A DNA stretch of 64,000 nt from Pascua guehoae (GCA_001600415.1 BCJX01000001.1:3394985-3458984), one strand, 5' to 3'. Numbered from the stretch's first letter, positions 21,730 through 33,520 are shown. Notes: generated from the sequence alone by a model not told the origin. Numbers and translations are program-made.

Positions 21730-21743
21730 GGGGGGGGGGGGGG
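21730..21743. repeat. Poly-G tract (14 G)
   Basis: Uninterrupted G run on the plus strand in noncoding sequence. A shorter run of C is present around 21490-21500. Confidence 0.85.
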
Positions 21744-24700
21744 TCCATGCGCGAGGCTTCTTGCGACGCGTCGTGGGGGATTGTGGGTACAAGACTAGCC
21801 GGCGACCTGGGTCACCATCCAAGCGCCGTGCGTGTCACTCGATTCTTGGAATCCCCCCTCCAATGCATCTGTGCGCGTCGTGTTTGCATGACTAGTTTTC
21901 CCGGTTGTGAGAGCAGGCGTCAGAGGGGTCAGAGGGGTGCCTATGCCCGTGCATGTGTGTGCATCCATTCCATTCCTCGCAACTCGCAGCTCTCACCCTC
22001 CTTTGCGTTCCTCACAGTCGTCACTTTGCGTGCTGGACGACATGGCCCGCCCGTAAAGCTGCCAGCACCCAACACTCTCCGGGCTCGGGCAGCACGCGGC
22101 CCGCGTGTCGTGCGCGGCCGCATAGGGGGTGTTTCTGTTTCGCAGTTCTAGCACAATGGCATCTCTGCCTCGTGACATCTGGCTGGAGCTGGATGCAATT
22201 GCATGGCTCGAGACGAGATAGGCGAGACTGGCACCACGCATGCGGAACAGGCAGCAGGCGCTAGCAGGCAGCAGGCAGCAGGCAGCATGTTGATTTCGAG
22301 ACACGCCGGATGCGGTGAGTGTTTACAAAGCACATGCACGTGCCTGGTGGCTGGCGAGTTCACACGCCGCGGCGCCGCTGCTTGCAACAAAATGGAAAAC
22401 ACTCACACCCACAGTCTCGTCGTGTCTTGGCGCAGAGTGAATACTAGTGCGTCTAGATCTGTCACCTGTCAGCTGTTTGTCAGGTGTTGCGAGCTGTAAG
22501 CGAGACGGCGTGCCGATGGAACGGCCATGATGGGCATCAGCGTCAACGGCGTGCGGCAGGCGTTTGTCGGCGGACGCCACCGTCCACGCCATACGGCATA
22601 CTCGGCACTCGCACGGTACACTCGGCACACACGGCACTCGCGGCACTCGCGGGCGGGTCCACCACTACAGTGGTCTGTGCGCGGCCGGCCCATTTTTTGG
22701 GCTCGTCTTTTTCTTTTCTTTTCTATTCTGCCGCCATGACTAAACAAGCTTTGGGAGGCGGCGCACGGCGTGATCGCCCTTTGGGTACCTCGTACGCGTT
22801 TTGCGTGATCTTCCTTGCCAACCGATGTACATGTCCCGCCCGAGAACGACCACGGGCGCGGCCGCGTCGCGTCAGTGGCACCAGGGAGACGACGACATCG
22901 CCGGCGGCACCCCGCCCGCCCGCCTGCCTGCCCCGCAAAGCGGCGAGCGGGGACGCGGGGATGCCGAGCGCCGTCAGCTGCCAGCGGCGCCATCACAGGT
23001 GTCAATGTGGCGCGTGGTGGCGTTGGGCATGTGTGGGGTGGTGGACGCGGCAGAGTGAGATGACTGTGGGATGGAATTTGTCTCGCTCGGTCGCTTGCGT
23101 CGGTATTGCGAGTGTGCACTCAAGTGTGCGCTAGGTATGTGGGTTCTGGACCAGATCGGCGCCTCGAGTGTCCCTCGATGCCCCCCCCGCCCTGATCCCT
23201 ATTCATATGGCGATCAGTGAGCGTCAAAGTGAGTAAAGTGAGTTTTCCACGCCACGGCTGCGAGGCGTGTCATCTGCATGCAACACAGGTTCCAGGCCAC
23301 GACTAACCCCACACACACCCCACACCCCACTCACCCCCGCACGGCCCCGCACAGACCACACACCACGCCACCATGCCCAACTCGTGCGCGCACACCTCGT
23401 TACCCCCGGGGAGGTTGGAGAGCATGCCCATGGCGTCCGCTTTCCCTACGTCGCTTACCCCTCCCCCGCTGCCCACGTCGTCTGTGCCACTGACGGCATT
23501 GGCATGCAACGTGTGCCATTGCCGCACACCGGCGTCGTCTGTCCGAAACACGACACGAAATGGCGTCACGCGCACGCCCAGTCGGGTCGTTGGTGCAGCG
23601 CCAGAAGAGAAAAAAAAAAGAAGAAGAAAAAAAAACCCCACTAAGGCTAGCCTGTTCCTGTCAACAGTGTCAGACCGCCAGGCCGCCAGCCGCCAGACTA
23701 CCGCTCTTGGCGTGTCCCACATGCCCACCAGCGGTAACACTGTACGCGGCCTCGGCCACCGGCTCGGCGATCAGCACCCCCCGGCGGATCATGTATCTCC
23801 GCACGTCGGCGATATCGAGAAGCCAGTACGGCTACCAGCACGCCCGGTGGAACTCGGGCCCAGATGGTGCCGTCGGGGGCTTTCGTATCGCGCAAGCGAG
23901 CAGGGGTAGCGTCGAAGCGCCGGCGGGGGGGAAAGTGTCGCGTCGCGTCTCATGTTTGCGTTTCGAGTCTGGCGGCCGTGCTCTGCGCGAGGCTTGGGCC
24001 GCGGGCCGGCCGCCAAGCCCACGATGCGACGATGCCATCATGTTCGGGACGCGGGAGGCTCGCGATGGCGCGCGCATCGATGCCTGGACGGCCGGACGGG
24101 GTCGTGCATGCTCCTGCTCCTGCTCATGTGCTCGTGCATGCTATACGAGCCAAGGTCCATGCAGCCGAGGCCTCGGCCGTGGCCTGTGCATGCAGTGCAT
24201 TGCATTGCAGAGCAGGTATCCCACTGTGCACTCTGGTCCGGCCGTCGCATATAGCGCGGATCGGGCAGGACCGGACCTAGGCCGTCGGGTCATCTCGCTC
24301 TTCGGTCTGCTGATCGCCAGCGACATGGCCCACGTTCGTCATGACCAGGCCCGCGCTAAAGGTAGGCTGCAGTGGGCCGAACTTGAGCTGGCGCGCTTGC
24401 CAGACTCGCCAGCATCGCCACCAGCTTGCCAGCTTGCAGCTTGCCAGCGTGCACGCTCGGATCGCTAGTTTTCGCGCAACACGGGTCAAGGCGGAATTAA
24501 CTCGTGGCAGCGCGCTCGGACCCTCGGTCTGGTCTGCTTTACAACGCTGTGCCGACTCGAGCCCGAGGTACTGTGTCGAGTCGCCACATCGACTCGTCAT
24601 ATTCATAGGCGTCCGTTGCGTGCCTGTTGGCGCTCGACTGGCATGCTGGCGTGCCCCAGGTACAGGTACACTGTCCACGCGTCCAGACGTAGCCGGCGGC

Positions 24701-24888
24701 ATGTGTGCGGGGGGAGACGTGTGGCCTCGTGGCGTGGAACGAGGCGCTGGACACTCGGCATACCCGGCCAACCCGGCTGTCTTGCACCGAGGTGAATGAG
24801 TCTGCCGTTGCTGTTCCGAGGCGGGACATCAGCTGGCGCTGTGTCTGGACAGGCCAGCGGCGTGTCTTGCAGGAGCAGGCGTCTGGAC

Positions 24889-25050
24889 AGGCCAGACCAC
24901 AGTGTCGCCATGTCGCAATATCGCAATCATACCTGGCCTCACGCCTCAGTCGCGTCGGTGCCGTGCAGGCCAGACCAGTGTCGCCATGTCGCAATATCGC
25001 AATCAAAGGCACACCTGCCCCACGCCTCAGTCGCGTCGGCGTGGTCGACG
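24889..25050. repeat. Two-copy imperfect tandem repeat, about 78-84 bp
   Basis: Copy 1 at about 24889-24966 and copy 2 at about 24967-25050 share GGCCAGACCA, GTGTCGCCATGTCGCAATAT, CGCAATCA and CACGCCTCAGTCGCGTCGG, with a short insertion in copy 2. A weaker related segment (GGACAGGCCAG) precedes it at about 24855-24890. Confidence 0.8.
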
Positions 25051-26301
25051 CCGCTCTCCAGGCCAGCCACAGCAAGACGCATTAAGGCACCCAAGCCCCA
25101 AAGTGCACAAACGCACCAGCCCGCACGCCTCATTACACCTCCGTCTCGGTCTCCCTCGCCGTTCCTGGGCGCGTGCACAGATATCCAACGCAAAGGAGGT
25201 ACAGCACCGCCAAAAAAAAAAAAGCGTGGCCGGCAAGCCGCAGTGGAACAATTGAAATGGAACGGCACGCCGCGCCGGCGTCAGGGTTGGGTCCGAGGTG
25301 ACCGGCGTGGGAATGAGAAACAGTTTCAACGCTTTCGGCGACACACTCGGTCGCTCGGTCGCACGCCGACGCCACCGTCGCACGGTCAGTGTGTATCGTG
25401 GCGGCGTGAGAAAGTGAGTACGAGGTACGGATTAAAGTCGGCCCTCGCACACGTCGCGACAAACGGCGGTCTGGCCGGGGTGCGAACTGCGTGCCGTGGC
25501 GTTTGGCGTCGCGCAGTGTCGACCCGGCGGTGGTCACCTCGTCACCTGTCACCATGTTCGGCAAGAGGTAGTGCTCGTCACGCTCGGCGTAACCGCCGCA
25601 ACTGCAAACGTGCAAGCCACAGCATGTCCGCCATCTGCGTGCCAAGGCTGCTGCCATGCCGTCATAGACGTGTCGCTTGCACGCCCGCGCCGCTGTGTCC
25701 GTCCTCGAGCCGTTGTCGCGGCCGTGCCGAGGTGGAAAAATAGCCGCAGGCCAGCCTGGTGCTGTGGTCCAAACTGGGCAAAGGAGACAGTGGGGATGGC
25801 ACTGGATGCAGTGCACATCTCGAGTGGCCTGGTACCTGCCGAAACATATACGCATTTTAATGTATGTGCTCGAATCCTGGCGTACAAGCCCTCCCGCGGC
25901 ACTGGGTACGCGTCAGACTCTGGTACACATACACGGAACGGATGCAACGGTACACTGGCACCACCGTGACCAAGTCCAAAATCCCACCTTGTACCACTTA
26001 CGATGCTGACCACTCACCCCCAGCTGGGCCCGAGCTGACCTAAGACCAACCCAGGCGAATTTGTCGTCTCGCGGCCCATTTTTGCTCGCAGCGGGTCCTG
26101 GGAACACTCGGGTGGAACGCCGCCTCGAATCCAGCATCCATGTTTACTCGCCCGCGCCCGCGTCCGTGCCGACTCGTATCGAAGGCCAGCGGAGCGATCC
26201 TTCCCATGCGCCGAGATCCGACCGTGTGCGCCGCATCTCATCGGTGGATCAGAGGACGCCGCGCATCACATGATGTCCCACTGTCCCAGTATGCCAATCC
26301 C

Positions 26302-26354
26302 GGTGCCAGTGCCAGTACCAGTACCAGTACCAGTGCCAGTACCAGTGTACCAGT
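26302..26354. repeat. 6-bp microsatellite (CCAGTA/CCAGTG)
   Basis: About eight copies of CCAGTR in noncoding sequence. Confidence 0.85.
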
Positions 26355-26499
26355 CTCGGTGATCCGCGACAGTCTGTCCGAGACGTGTGAGGCCTTCCGA
26401 TCAAAATGTCCGGCAGGCCACTGAGCTCATTACGGCGCCCCGAGAGCGTTACGCTGTGTCAAACTCGCCGTCACGATGGGCCTTGTGGCGTCGACCACG

Positions 26500-26567
26500 T
26501 CCTGCATGTCCTGCATGTCCTGCATGTCCTGCATGTCCTGCATGTCCTGCATGTCCTGCATGTCCTG
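26500..26567. repeat. 9-bp minisatellite, unit CCTGCATGT
   Basis: Seven exact head-to-tail copies followed by a partial one. It is noncoding, about 0.9 kb upstream of AHA1. Confidence 0.92.
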
Positions 26568-27436
26568 GTAGCTTGGAGGGGGGCAGGGTGGCTCTCGTCA
26601 GCAGATGAGCAGCTCAGCAGCTCAGCAGGTCGGTCGACGCGTCAACGGCCAGCGTTCTCGATCGCCAGATCGCCAGGCGGGCTCGCGGGCTGGCGATAAG
26701 CGGCGTGCACGTGTCGACGTGTCGTCGATCTGGATTCTCTGAATCGAAAAAAAAAATTGGGCCAGCTCTTCGTTCGAAAATCAAAGAAAAACAAAAGCAG
26801 CGTGACTCATGACTGACCGATCGCGACCTGGCACGTCCCAGAAACATGTCGCCCAAAAGAGCACAGTCGCTCGTCACTGCTCGATTCCCGATCGCGCATC
26901 GCCACCATCCCCCCGCGCCCACGTCGATCCAGCGACCGCATGCGCCGCACGCCGCACATCGCATCGCATCTGAGATATCAGCCAGTGTCATGTCGTGGAC
27001 GTTGCCTGAGCTCCGGCGATGCGCTCGGCGACGGCGCGGCGGCGAGGCGAGATGCGATGTGGGCATCGGTGCGATCCAGTTGGGCCATTCGAGAAGGAGG
27101 AGGGGGGGGGGCATTGGCCATTGCCATGGCGATGACGTGCATGACTCGCAAAGAGCCACGGTCACAGCGCAGTTCCAATTCAGTGTAGGCAGTATTTGGT
27201 TCCGTAAAGCCCCCGAGTCACGTGATTGTCTCACCCGGGGGGGTGGTGTGCCTGGGCACCGTTTGCGCCAGCCAGCTGGAGCTTTCTAGAAATCAAAGTC
27301 GTCATCAATCGACGAGTCACCCGCCTTCGACTTTGGCTGTAATCTTTGGATCTTTGTCCATTTCTCGCTCTGCTCTCGCTCTCGCCCTCGCTCTCGTTCT
27401 CGATCTCGGCGTACCTCCAGACTCTAGACTAGCAAC

Positions 27437-29580
27437 ATGGAGCCCAAGCCCCTCACTGCGTTCCAGCAGTCGTACCACTGGCGGGTGAGTGAGCGCAACG
27501 TGATGAGGTGAAAGGGGGGCAATGTCGGGTCGTCATGTCCAAGTGGAGGGAGTTGTACTGTGGAAGAAGGACATGGCCAATGATGCGGATCGGCGGATCC
27601 CTTGTGCCCTCACGAATGCTATATACCCCGCTTTGACAAACGCTAACGCTGCAGAACAAGAACTGCGGCCCGTGGGCCCAGGAGTGGGTCAAGAAGACGC
27701 TGCCGGGCGTCAAGGTCCAGGATGGCGCGGTGACGGCCGAGATTACAGAGGTGACGAGCGTCGAGGGCGACTGCGACCTCGGGCAGCGCAAGGGCAAGTG
27801 AGTGTTGTGGTGGAGTCGAGTTGTGGCGAGTGTAGCCGCGGGCTCTCTTGATGTGGTAGCCGTACATGGGTCTGCTTTGTGCGAGACGACGGGTTACACT
27901 CTCCGAGCTTTCACCACTGCGGCGTCATGACACCCATTCGAGTGTAAGAACACGGTCGGGGCTACTCGCGATGACCGTGTAGTCTGATTGCATTCTGGAG
28001 AGTACAACTTGGATATCGTCTCAAAGTCTGGACGTCACGACGCCCATTCGAGTGTACAGGACACGGTCAGGACCACTCGCGATGACCGCGTAGTCTGATT
28101 GCATTCTGGAGAGCACAGCTTGGATATCGTCTCAACGTCTAGGACGTCTGGGCCCATTCCTAACACGCAGGCTGCTCACGATCTACGACCTCGCGGTGCA
28201 GGCCAAGTGGAAGGGGACGTCGTCGTCTGGGTCGGAAGTGACTGGCCGCCTGTCGATTCCCGAGTTTAGCCACGAGGCCATTGACGGCCTGTCCGACTAT
28301 GTGTTTACGTTTTCGGTCGACTCGGGCGAGGGCGCCGACGAGGTGCTGGCGTTTGCGCGCAAGGCCTTTGTGCCCGAGCTGACGCGCGTGCTGAACGGCT
28401 TCCGCGCCGAGCTGCTCGACGCGCACGGCATCTTTGAGGGCGCCACGCCCTCGGCGAGCGGCGCGAGCACGCCCAACCTCGCGACCTACTCGCCCGCCCC
28501 GCCCGGCGAGGTGCGCGCCAAGGCGGCGGCGCCGGCCAAAAAGGAGACCAAGGTGACGAGCACGACCACGGTCGAGGTGTCGGCGTCGCTCCAGGCGTCG
28601 GCCGACGACCTGTGGGCGCTCCTCACAGACGAAAACCGCGTGCCCATGTGGTCGCGCGCCGCGGCCAAAATCTCCCCCACCCCCGGCACAGACTATGCCC
28701 TCTTTGCCGGAAACGTCACGGGCAAGATTGAGCAGGTCGAAAAGCCCACAAAGCTCGTCCAGACTTGGCAGACAAAGAGCCCCGGATGGCCTTCTGGTGC
28801 GCAACAGTCCCCCCACCTACCCACCCACAAAACCCAGCCCCGACTTGTAGCAACATAAGAGACACACCGCCCTCCACCCTCTCACTGTTCAGCACTGACG
28901 ACAGACCACTACGGCACCATGACCATCACCCTCAACCAGGGCTCGGACTCGACCAAGCGTACGTCACCACCCTCGCGCCGCCAGCTGACAGCAGTCACGT
29001 TTGCCCTCGACGGCGTCCCCCAAGGAAAGGAGGCCGACATTGAGCGCGCCCTCGAATCGTTCTACATTCTTGGGTACGTACTGTCAGGCTGGGCACTGTA
29101 CGCAGCACTCGCCCAGGCAGACACGCTTCAGACGTGTGCTTGAGCTTGTCGTGGTGCCCGGTGGCTCATGTCTACATCCCCAGCGCTGCGCTAGCACCGA
29201 ATATGCCCCACACCCCTTCCCCCAGAGCACCGCTGACGAGTCCCAGGTTGAAACAGATGGGGTTAGTACTCTCACATAGTTCACGCACGTACACGCGCCC
29301 GAGCCAGTCCGAGCAGCTCGCCGCCGTCCGCGCGGCCGGCGAGCAGCTCGGCGCCTCTGGCAAGAGCGGGAGCGGGGGTGGGAGTGGGAGTGGCCAAGGA
29401 GCAAGGGGCACGAGGACAAAGCCGAGGGGAGCGCGAAAGCGCCCCGCCAAGGCGGGAGGAACGGGACCCACACTAGCCGAGCGCATCACGTCGCCGCAGT
29501 TTGTGGCGGGCACCGCGGCCGTGGCGCTCGCGGCCGTCTTTGTCGGCCTCGTGGCAAACTCGTTCAAGTCGTCGCCATGA
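27437..29580 (+). CDS. AHA1: Aha1-type activator of Hsp90 ATPase with C-terminal hydrophobic tail
   Basis: Co-chaperone that binds Hsp90 and stimulates its ATPase. Exons: 27437-27484, 27655-27797, 28171-28796, 28905-28958, 28995-29073 and 29247-29580; 427 residues. The N domain begins MEPKPLTAFQQSYHWRNKNC then GPWAQEWVKKTLPGV; the usual NxNNWHW motif is reduced to QQSYHW. Next come LLTIYDLAVQAKWKGT and the linker with TPNLATYSP. The C-terminal AHSA1/START-like domain has VEVSASLQASADDLWALLTD, NVTGKIEQ, VQTWQTKSPGWPSDHYGTMT and YILGLKQMG. Most fungal Aha1 proteins end shortly after this point. Here the frame continues about 100 residues through a Gly/Ser/Lys-rich linker to a hydrophobic segment, FVAGTAAVALAAVFVGLVAN, five residues from the stop. 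Introns range from 36 nt to 373 nt. Family identity is firm; the tail depends on no further splicing after 29247. Confidence 0.9.
27923..28143. repeat. 110-bp tandem duplication in an AHA1 intron
   Basis: Two copies (about 27923-28032 and 28033-28143) are about 85-90% identical by eye. Both contain CCCATTCGAGTGTA, ACTCGCGATGACCG, GTAGTCTGATTGCATTCTGG and TTGGATATCGTCTCAA. Copy 1 has a perfect 7-bp inverted pair, CACGGTC...GACCGTG. The array fills over half of the 373-nt intron 27798-28170. Confidence 0.9.
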
Positions 29581-30383
29581 GGCATGGCGACGCCTGGCGA
29601 GTCGGTCCAAGTGCCCTGGGCTTGGTCCCTCGTCACGCCCTCATCTTGTCTCCCATCATCCTGTATCTCCTGCATTTCCTTCCCCCACCACCACTCTCCA
29701 CTCTCTACTCTCCACCCGTTCCATCTCCCACATCCATTGCAGTGGCTGATGCAACCCTCAATACAGGCTGGGCACGATCCTCTAACCCCCCGCGCTCCGT
29801 CAGGCCCGCTGGGCGCCAGGCTCGGCTGGGCGGCGCGGCGTCAGTTTGTAGGTTAGACATGTACATCGTCGCATTCATCAGAGCGTGCCCGAGTAATGCA
29901 CGGGCATCGGTGCGGGCGAGGATTGCAAATGGACATCGTATCGTGGTTTCCATCGTCGCCTGCTGGCCCTGCCTGGCATACCCGGGCATCTGGACCTGTT
30001 GTTCATGTACACTGATGTCGTCGGCTGGGTGTATTGACTTGCGCACTCCCTTCGAGCGTACATGTACATGCGCATCAGTTGCAGATCCAAGACGCACTGC
30101 TCAGCGGGTTCAACACCGTCTCCTCTGCTCAGGGCTCAGGGCACCCATAAATGCACACCGCGCAGTAGTTTCAGTTACGATGCATCTACGCGTTCTCTAC
30201 ATACTGCCCAAGCAGCATTTTCGGTCCGACCTGCGCCGTCGGCACGGTCCGTCGGCGCCATGGAGTCTTTGGTACCGCTTTGTGCGTCGGTGCCGTGTCT
30301 CCCTTACCCACGCTGACTATCTCCGACAGATACGGATACCGCTCACGTCTCACATCTCACGTCTCGTGGCTCACGGCCCGCGC
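29581..30383. other. Convergent intergenic region between AHA1 and SWP1
   Basis: Contains the 3' ends of both transcripts. No gene, RNA or repeat is recognised; the open frames are not protein-like. Confidence 0.55.
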
Positions 30384-32501
30384 TCACGGCGCACCGCCGG
30401 CCTTGAGACGCTGTACGCGCTGGGCGCGGAGGGCGACCGTGCCGACATAGGCTGTGATTGCGGCGAGGCCGAGGAAGGGCGGGAGGAGCTGGTACAGGCG
30501 CCAGCCGATCCAGTAGCGGAGAATCAGGCCCTCGAGGGCGACGAGGCAGGCGAGGAAGGCGTACATCATTGCTGGGGCGGTGGTGAATTTCAGCGAGGGC
30601 CAGACTGTGCCGACCTGGGGTTAGCGGAGGAGTGGGGAGGGGGTTGGAGGGCTTGGGAGGTAGCAGTGGGGTTGGGGGATGGGTAAACGTTGAAGATGGC
30701 AGAGTTGGGCTAGGTTGGGAGCTCGCGGTGGCTGTTGGGCACACCTCAGATGGTCGCCGCTGCTGGGTGTTGTTTTGGCTCCCGCTCAACGGCCATGACG
30801 CCGATTAACCTCAACAGCCAACCTAGCCAACCTCGGTACGCTCGACCCCAACTCCCGTGACTTGCTTGGCGTCGACTACTCCCATGTCCCCACCGCCTCG
30901 ACCACCGCCGAGACCACAACCGCTTACAACCGCACACGATCACTCACAAGGGCAACAAGCAGACCCCACGGGTACACGACGGCAAACACGCCCGCCCACG
31001 CGCTGACTTCGTGAATCTCCTTTGCGGGCGTCTGGAAGGTGTGGGTAATCTCGGGCCGGGGCGCGAATGCGGGCTCGCCGGCGCGCTGCGGGTTGTGCCG
31101 TGTCGCCGAGGGCGGGAGGAGGGCCGAGGCCGGGAGCGTCACCTCGCCCAGGGGCAGGTTGCTGCCCGTCTGGCCGTCCGAGACGACGAGGTGCAGCTTG
31201 AGGTGGCCCGAGGTGTGTTGGAGGGGTTCGGGGGGTGACATGCCGGACTGGTGTTAGTGGAGGTCATGGTTCCTGGGTTGGGTGTGGGAAGATGGTCGGT
31301 ATGGGGGTCAAGATGGTGAGGGGCAATATGGGCTGCAGGACTGGGGTATAGACCCGGGATGGCAAGGAAAGGGGCGCTGCACATGAGGGGAGATCACGCC
31401 AGAACTGCAAGCGCATGCAATCGGTCACGGAACCTGCTGCTCGCCAGCAACACAAGACGACTTAGCTACCGACCCGTAGGTCGGAATCCTGGTCTCAATG
31501 GCTGGCCATCAAAGGCCTGTACCACGACCCTCGAGGTACAGCTCCCAGCCACTGTCAAAGCATAACAGGAGACTAAACGACATCCGCAGACTCCAAGAGC
31601 AGAAATGTTCGAGCGCCATTGCCCCCACCCCCGGGTGCCAGCAACACCGCACATGCACCAATGGCCACCACACCCAACCCCACCTTCTCTACCCAGCACT
31701 CCCTACTCTCCAATATCAACCACCACATCCCCAATACCTCAACTAGGCACGGCACCACACCACTACTCACCAGCGTAAAGCTCGCCTTGCCATTCTGCTT
31801 GACGCCAACCTGCAGCGTCACGTCCTGGCCGGGCCGCTCGACGTCCTCAAACACCACGACCGCCTGCTGGGGCACCACGGCCCCGTCGTCCTTGGCGGTG
31901 AAGGCGATCTTGAGCGCCTTGTCAGCGAGGGAGAGTGGGGCGTCCCAGGCTGAGGGTTTCAGGCTGATGTTAGCGGTCGGTACGTGAGGAGGGTAGACAT
32001 CGGGCCGGTGGAGGGTGGAGGCCGGCACAAGGGAAGGAGTTGATTGAGGGGTCGGGGTGGGGATGGGGGTGGAGGTGACGGGCTCGGGGTCGGGTTCAGG
32101 CCAGGCAGACGACAAGAGACATGCCGACACAGGAGGGGAAGCATACCGAATGAAAGACGAGCTGTACGCCAGCGCCGTCGACCAGCTGCAACTCGCGACA
32201 TGAGGACAACAGTCCCACATCACCGAAGCTTCACCCCAACCCCAGATGTTGCGCTGTACCCTGGCACCACACCCTCGAACCCCACTCAACTACACGCCCC
32301 AGAAAGCCGCTCGACATCCCCAACGTCCAAGACACCATCACCATCACCGACACAGCACCAACACACAACCACGCACTCGTACTTTACGTCCGCGACGCCG
32401 TCGACAAGCACGCTCGCCTTGCCCTTGACCGAGAGCGCCGCCGAGGCCGGGGACGGGAGCGCGAGCGCGAGCGCCAGTGCGAGGGCTCGCCGGAGGAGCA
32501 T
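30384..32501 (-). CDS. SWP1: Oligosaccharyltransferase subunit Swp1 / ribophorin II
   Basis: Subunit of the ER oligosaccharyltransferase complex, which transfers the N-glycan to nascent proteins. Exons: 32501-32377, 31963-31771, 31247-30948 and 30614-30384; 282 residues. The N-terminus MLLRRALALALALALPSPAS is a classic signal peptide. The lumenal part has beta-rich segments LSLADKALKIAFTAKDDGAV, QAVVVFEDVERPGQDVTLQV and HLKLHLVVSDG. The C-terminal third contains EITHTFQTPAKEIHEVSAWA, then hydrophobic helices at GVFAVVYPWGLLVAL, MMYAFLACLVALEGLILRYW and LYQLLPPFLGLAAITAYVGT. This lumenal-plus-three-helix plan and the PxxEI..F..P..E motif match ribophorin II. The protein ends QRVQRLKAGGAP, a basic cytosolic tail. 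Introns are long (413, 523 and 333 nt). Divergent from the DUF3224-like gene. Confidence 0.88.
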
Positions 32502-33520
32502 CGTGGAGGGTGGTAAAGGAGGGTAACGGTGGGGTGTGGATGAGTGGATAGATGGGCAATGACCGAGAATGGATGGCTGGGTGCGTGGTGACTGTCGATG
32601 GCGGTCGCGGTCACGGTTGGGGGTTCGCGGTCATGGGCGGCGCGACGTGGCGGGTGCCACGTGGTTGTGGCGTGAGGGGGTGCGTCATGCGTCATTCCTT
32701 CACGGATCCCACGAGTCCGACCTTGCATTGATCTCTATGTTGTCAACATCCATCGTGTACGAGCTCTTTGGACTGTTGCATGCAGCATGCAGCACGGAAG
32801 CCAAGTCGTGTGCTCGCTCGGCATGTGGTTCGGTGTCTGCACTTGCACTGCAACATTCTCACCGGAAACTCGAATATCCCTCCCTACCTTTGTCTAATTC
32901 CACTTCTCAACATCAGCCCTTGCCCCTCATTGCCCAGAGGTGGCTGCCCCCAACTCAGCCCCTCGTACATGCCATCTCGTCGACGAGTCGTTCCCACCCG
33001 TTTGTCAGTCGGACTGGTCCCACGCCGTGCGGGACAATTCGACGGCAAGCATGGCTGAACCGACATGAACCGACGTGACCCGTCCGCCAGCGGGCACGCA
33101 GCAAAAATGGCGCATGGAGTTTGTACGAGCTGCCACGAGAGCCTCCAACACCTTTTAAGAGCGGAGACCGTTGCGTAGACGCGGAATGTCTCTTGGCAAA
33201 GTGTATCGTCTTGGCGTCAGATGGAGCATGGCAGCATGCCAACATGCCAACATGGTCAGGTGATGCCCCCCCGGGTGGCACTATAACACTGTGCCAGGCA
33301 CCCGCGTTGTCAAGTCGCGTCAGCCCCAGCGGACACCACTTTGTTCTTGGCATACCGTCCACTCATACCGTCCACTCTTCCACCATGACTATAGAGACGG
33401 CTTCAATGCTATAAAGTGACCTCAATGCTCGCCTCTGAGAACACGACTCAGCAACTCGGCAAGACACGACTCACCCCTCCAAACTACCCACTGAATCACA
33501 AACCCCCCCCCCCCCCCACG
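32502..33520. other. Divergent promoter region, SWP1 and DUF3224-like gene
   Basis: No gene is recognised. A CACCGGAAACTCGAATATCC patch and AT-richer sequence lie around 32860. A 15-C tract sits at 33503-33517, three bases before the downstream start codon. Confidence 0.55.
33503..33517. repeat. Poly-C tract immediately upstream of a start codon
   Basis: Fifteen C followed by ACG and then the ATG at 33521. If transcribed, it would be in the 5' leader directly beside the start codon. Confidence 0.9.

Larger units (their letters stand above)
20757..27436. other. Gene-poor region of about 6.7 kb
   Basis: The first about 600 bp are probably the promoter and pyrimidine-rich leader (on the minus strand) of the seven-Cys protein gene. 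The rest has no recognisable gene. It contains a 14-G tract at 21730-21743, a CAGGCAG-type repeat near 22250-22290, a two-copy tandem repeat at 24889-25050, a CCAGTA microsatellite at 26302-26354 and a CCTGCATGT minisatellite at 26500-26567. From about 27280 the sequence becomes the leader of the AHA1 gene. Open frames are Arg/Ala/Pro-rich, as expected from GC-rich noncoding DNA. Confidence 0.5.

Noticed and set aside
31430..31520. Possible tRNA-like segment
   Set aside because: The GGTCGGAATCC-like stretch lacks a matching acceptor stem and anticodon arm. No tRNA was convincing anywhere in the window.
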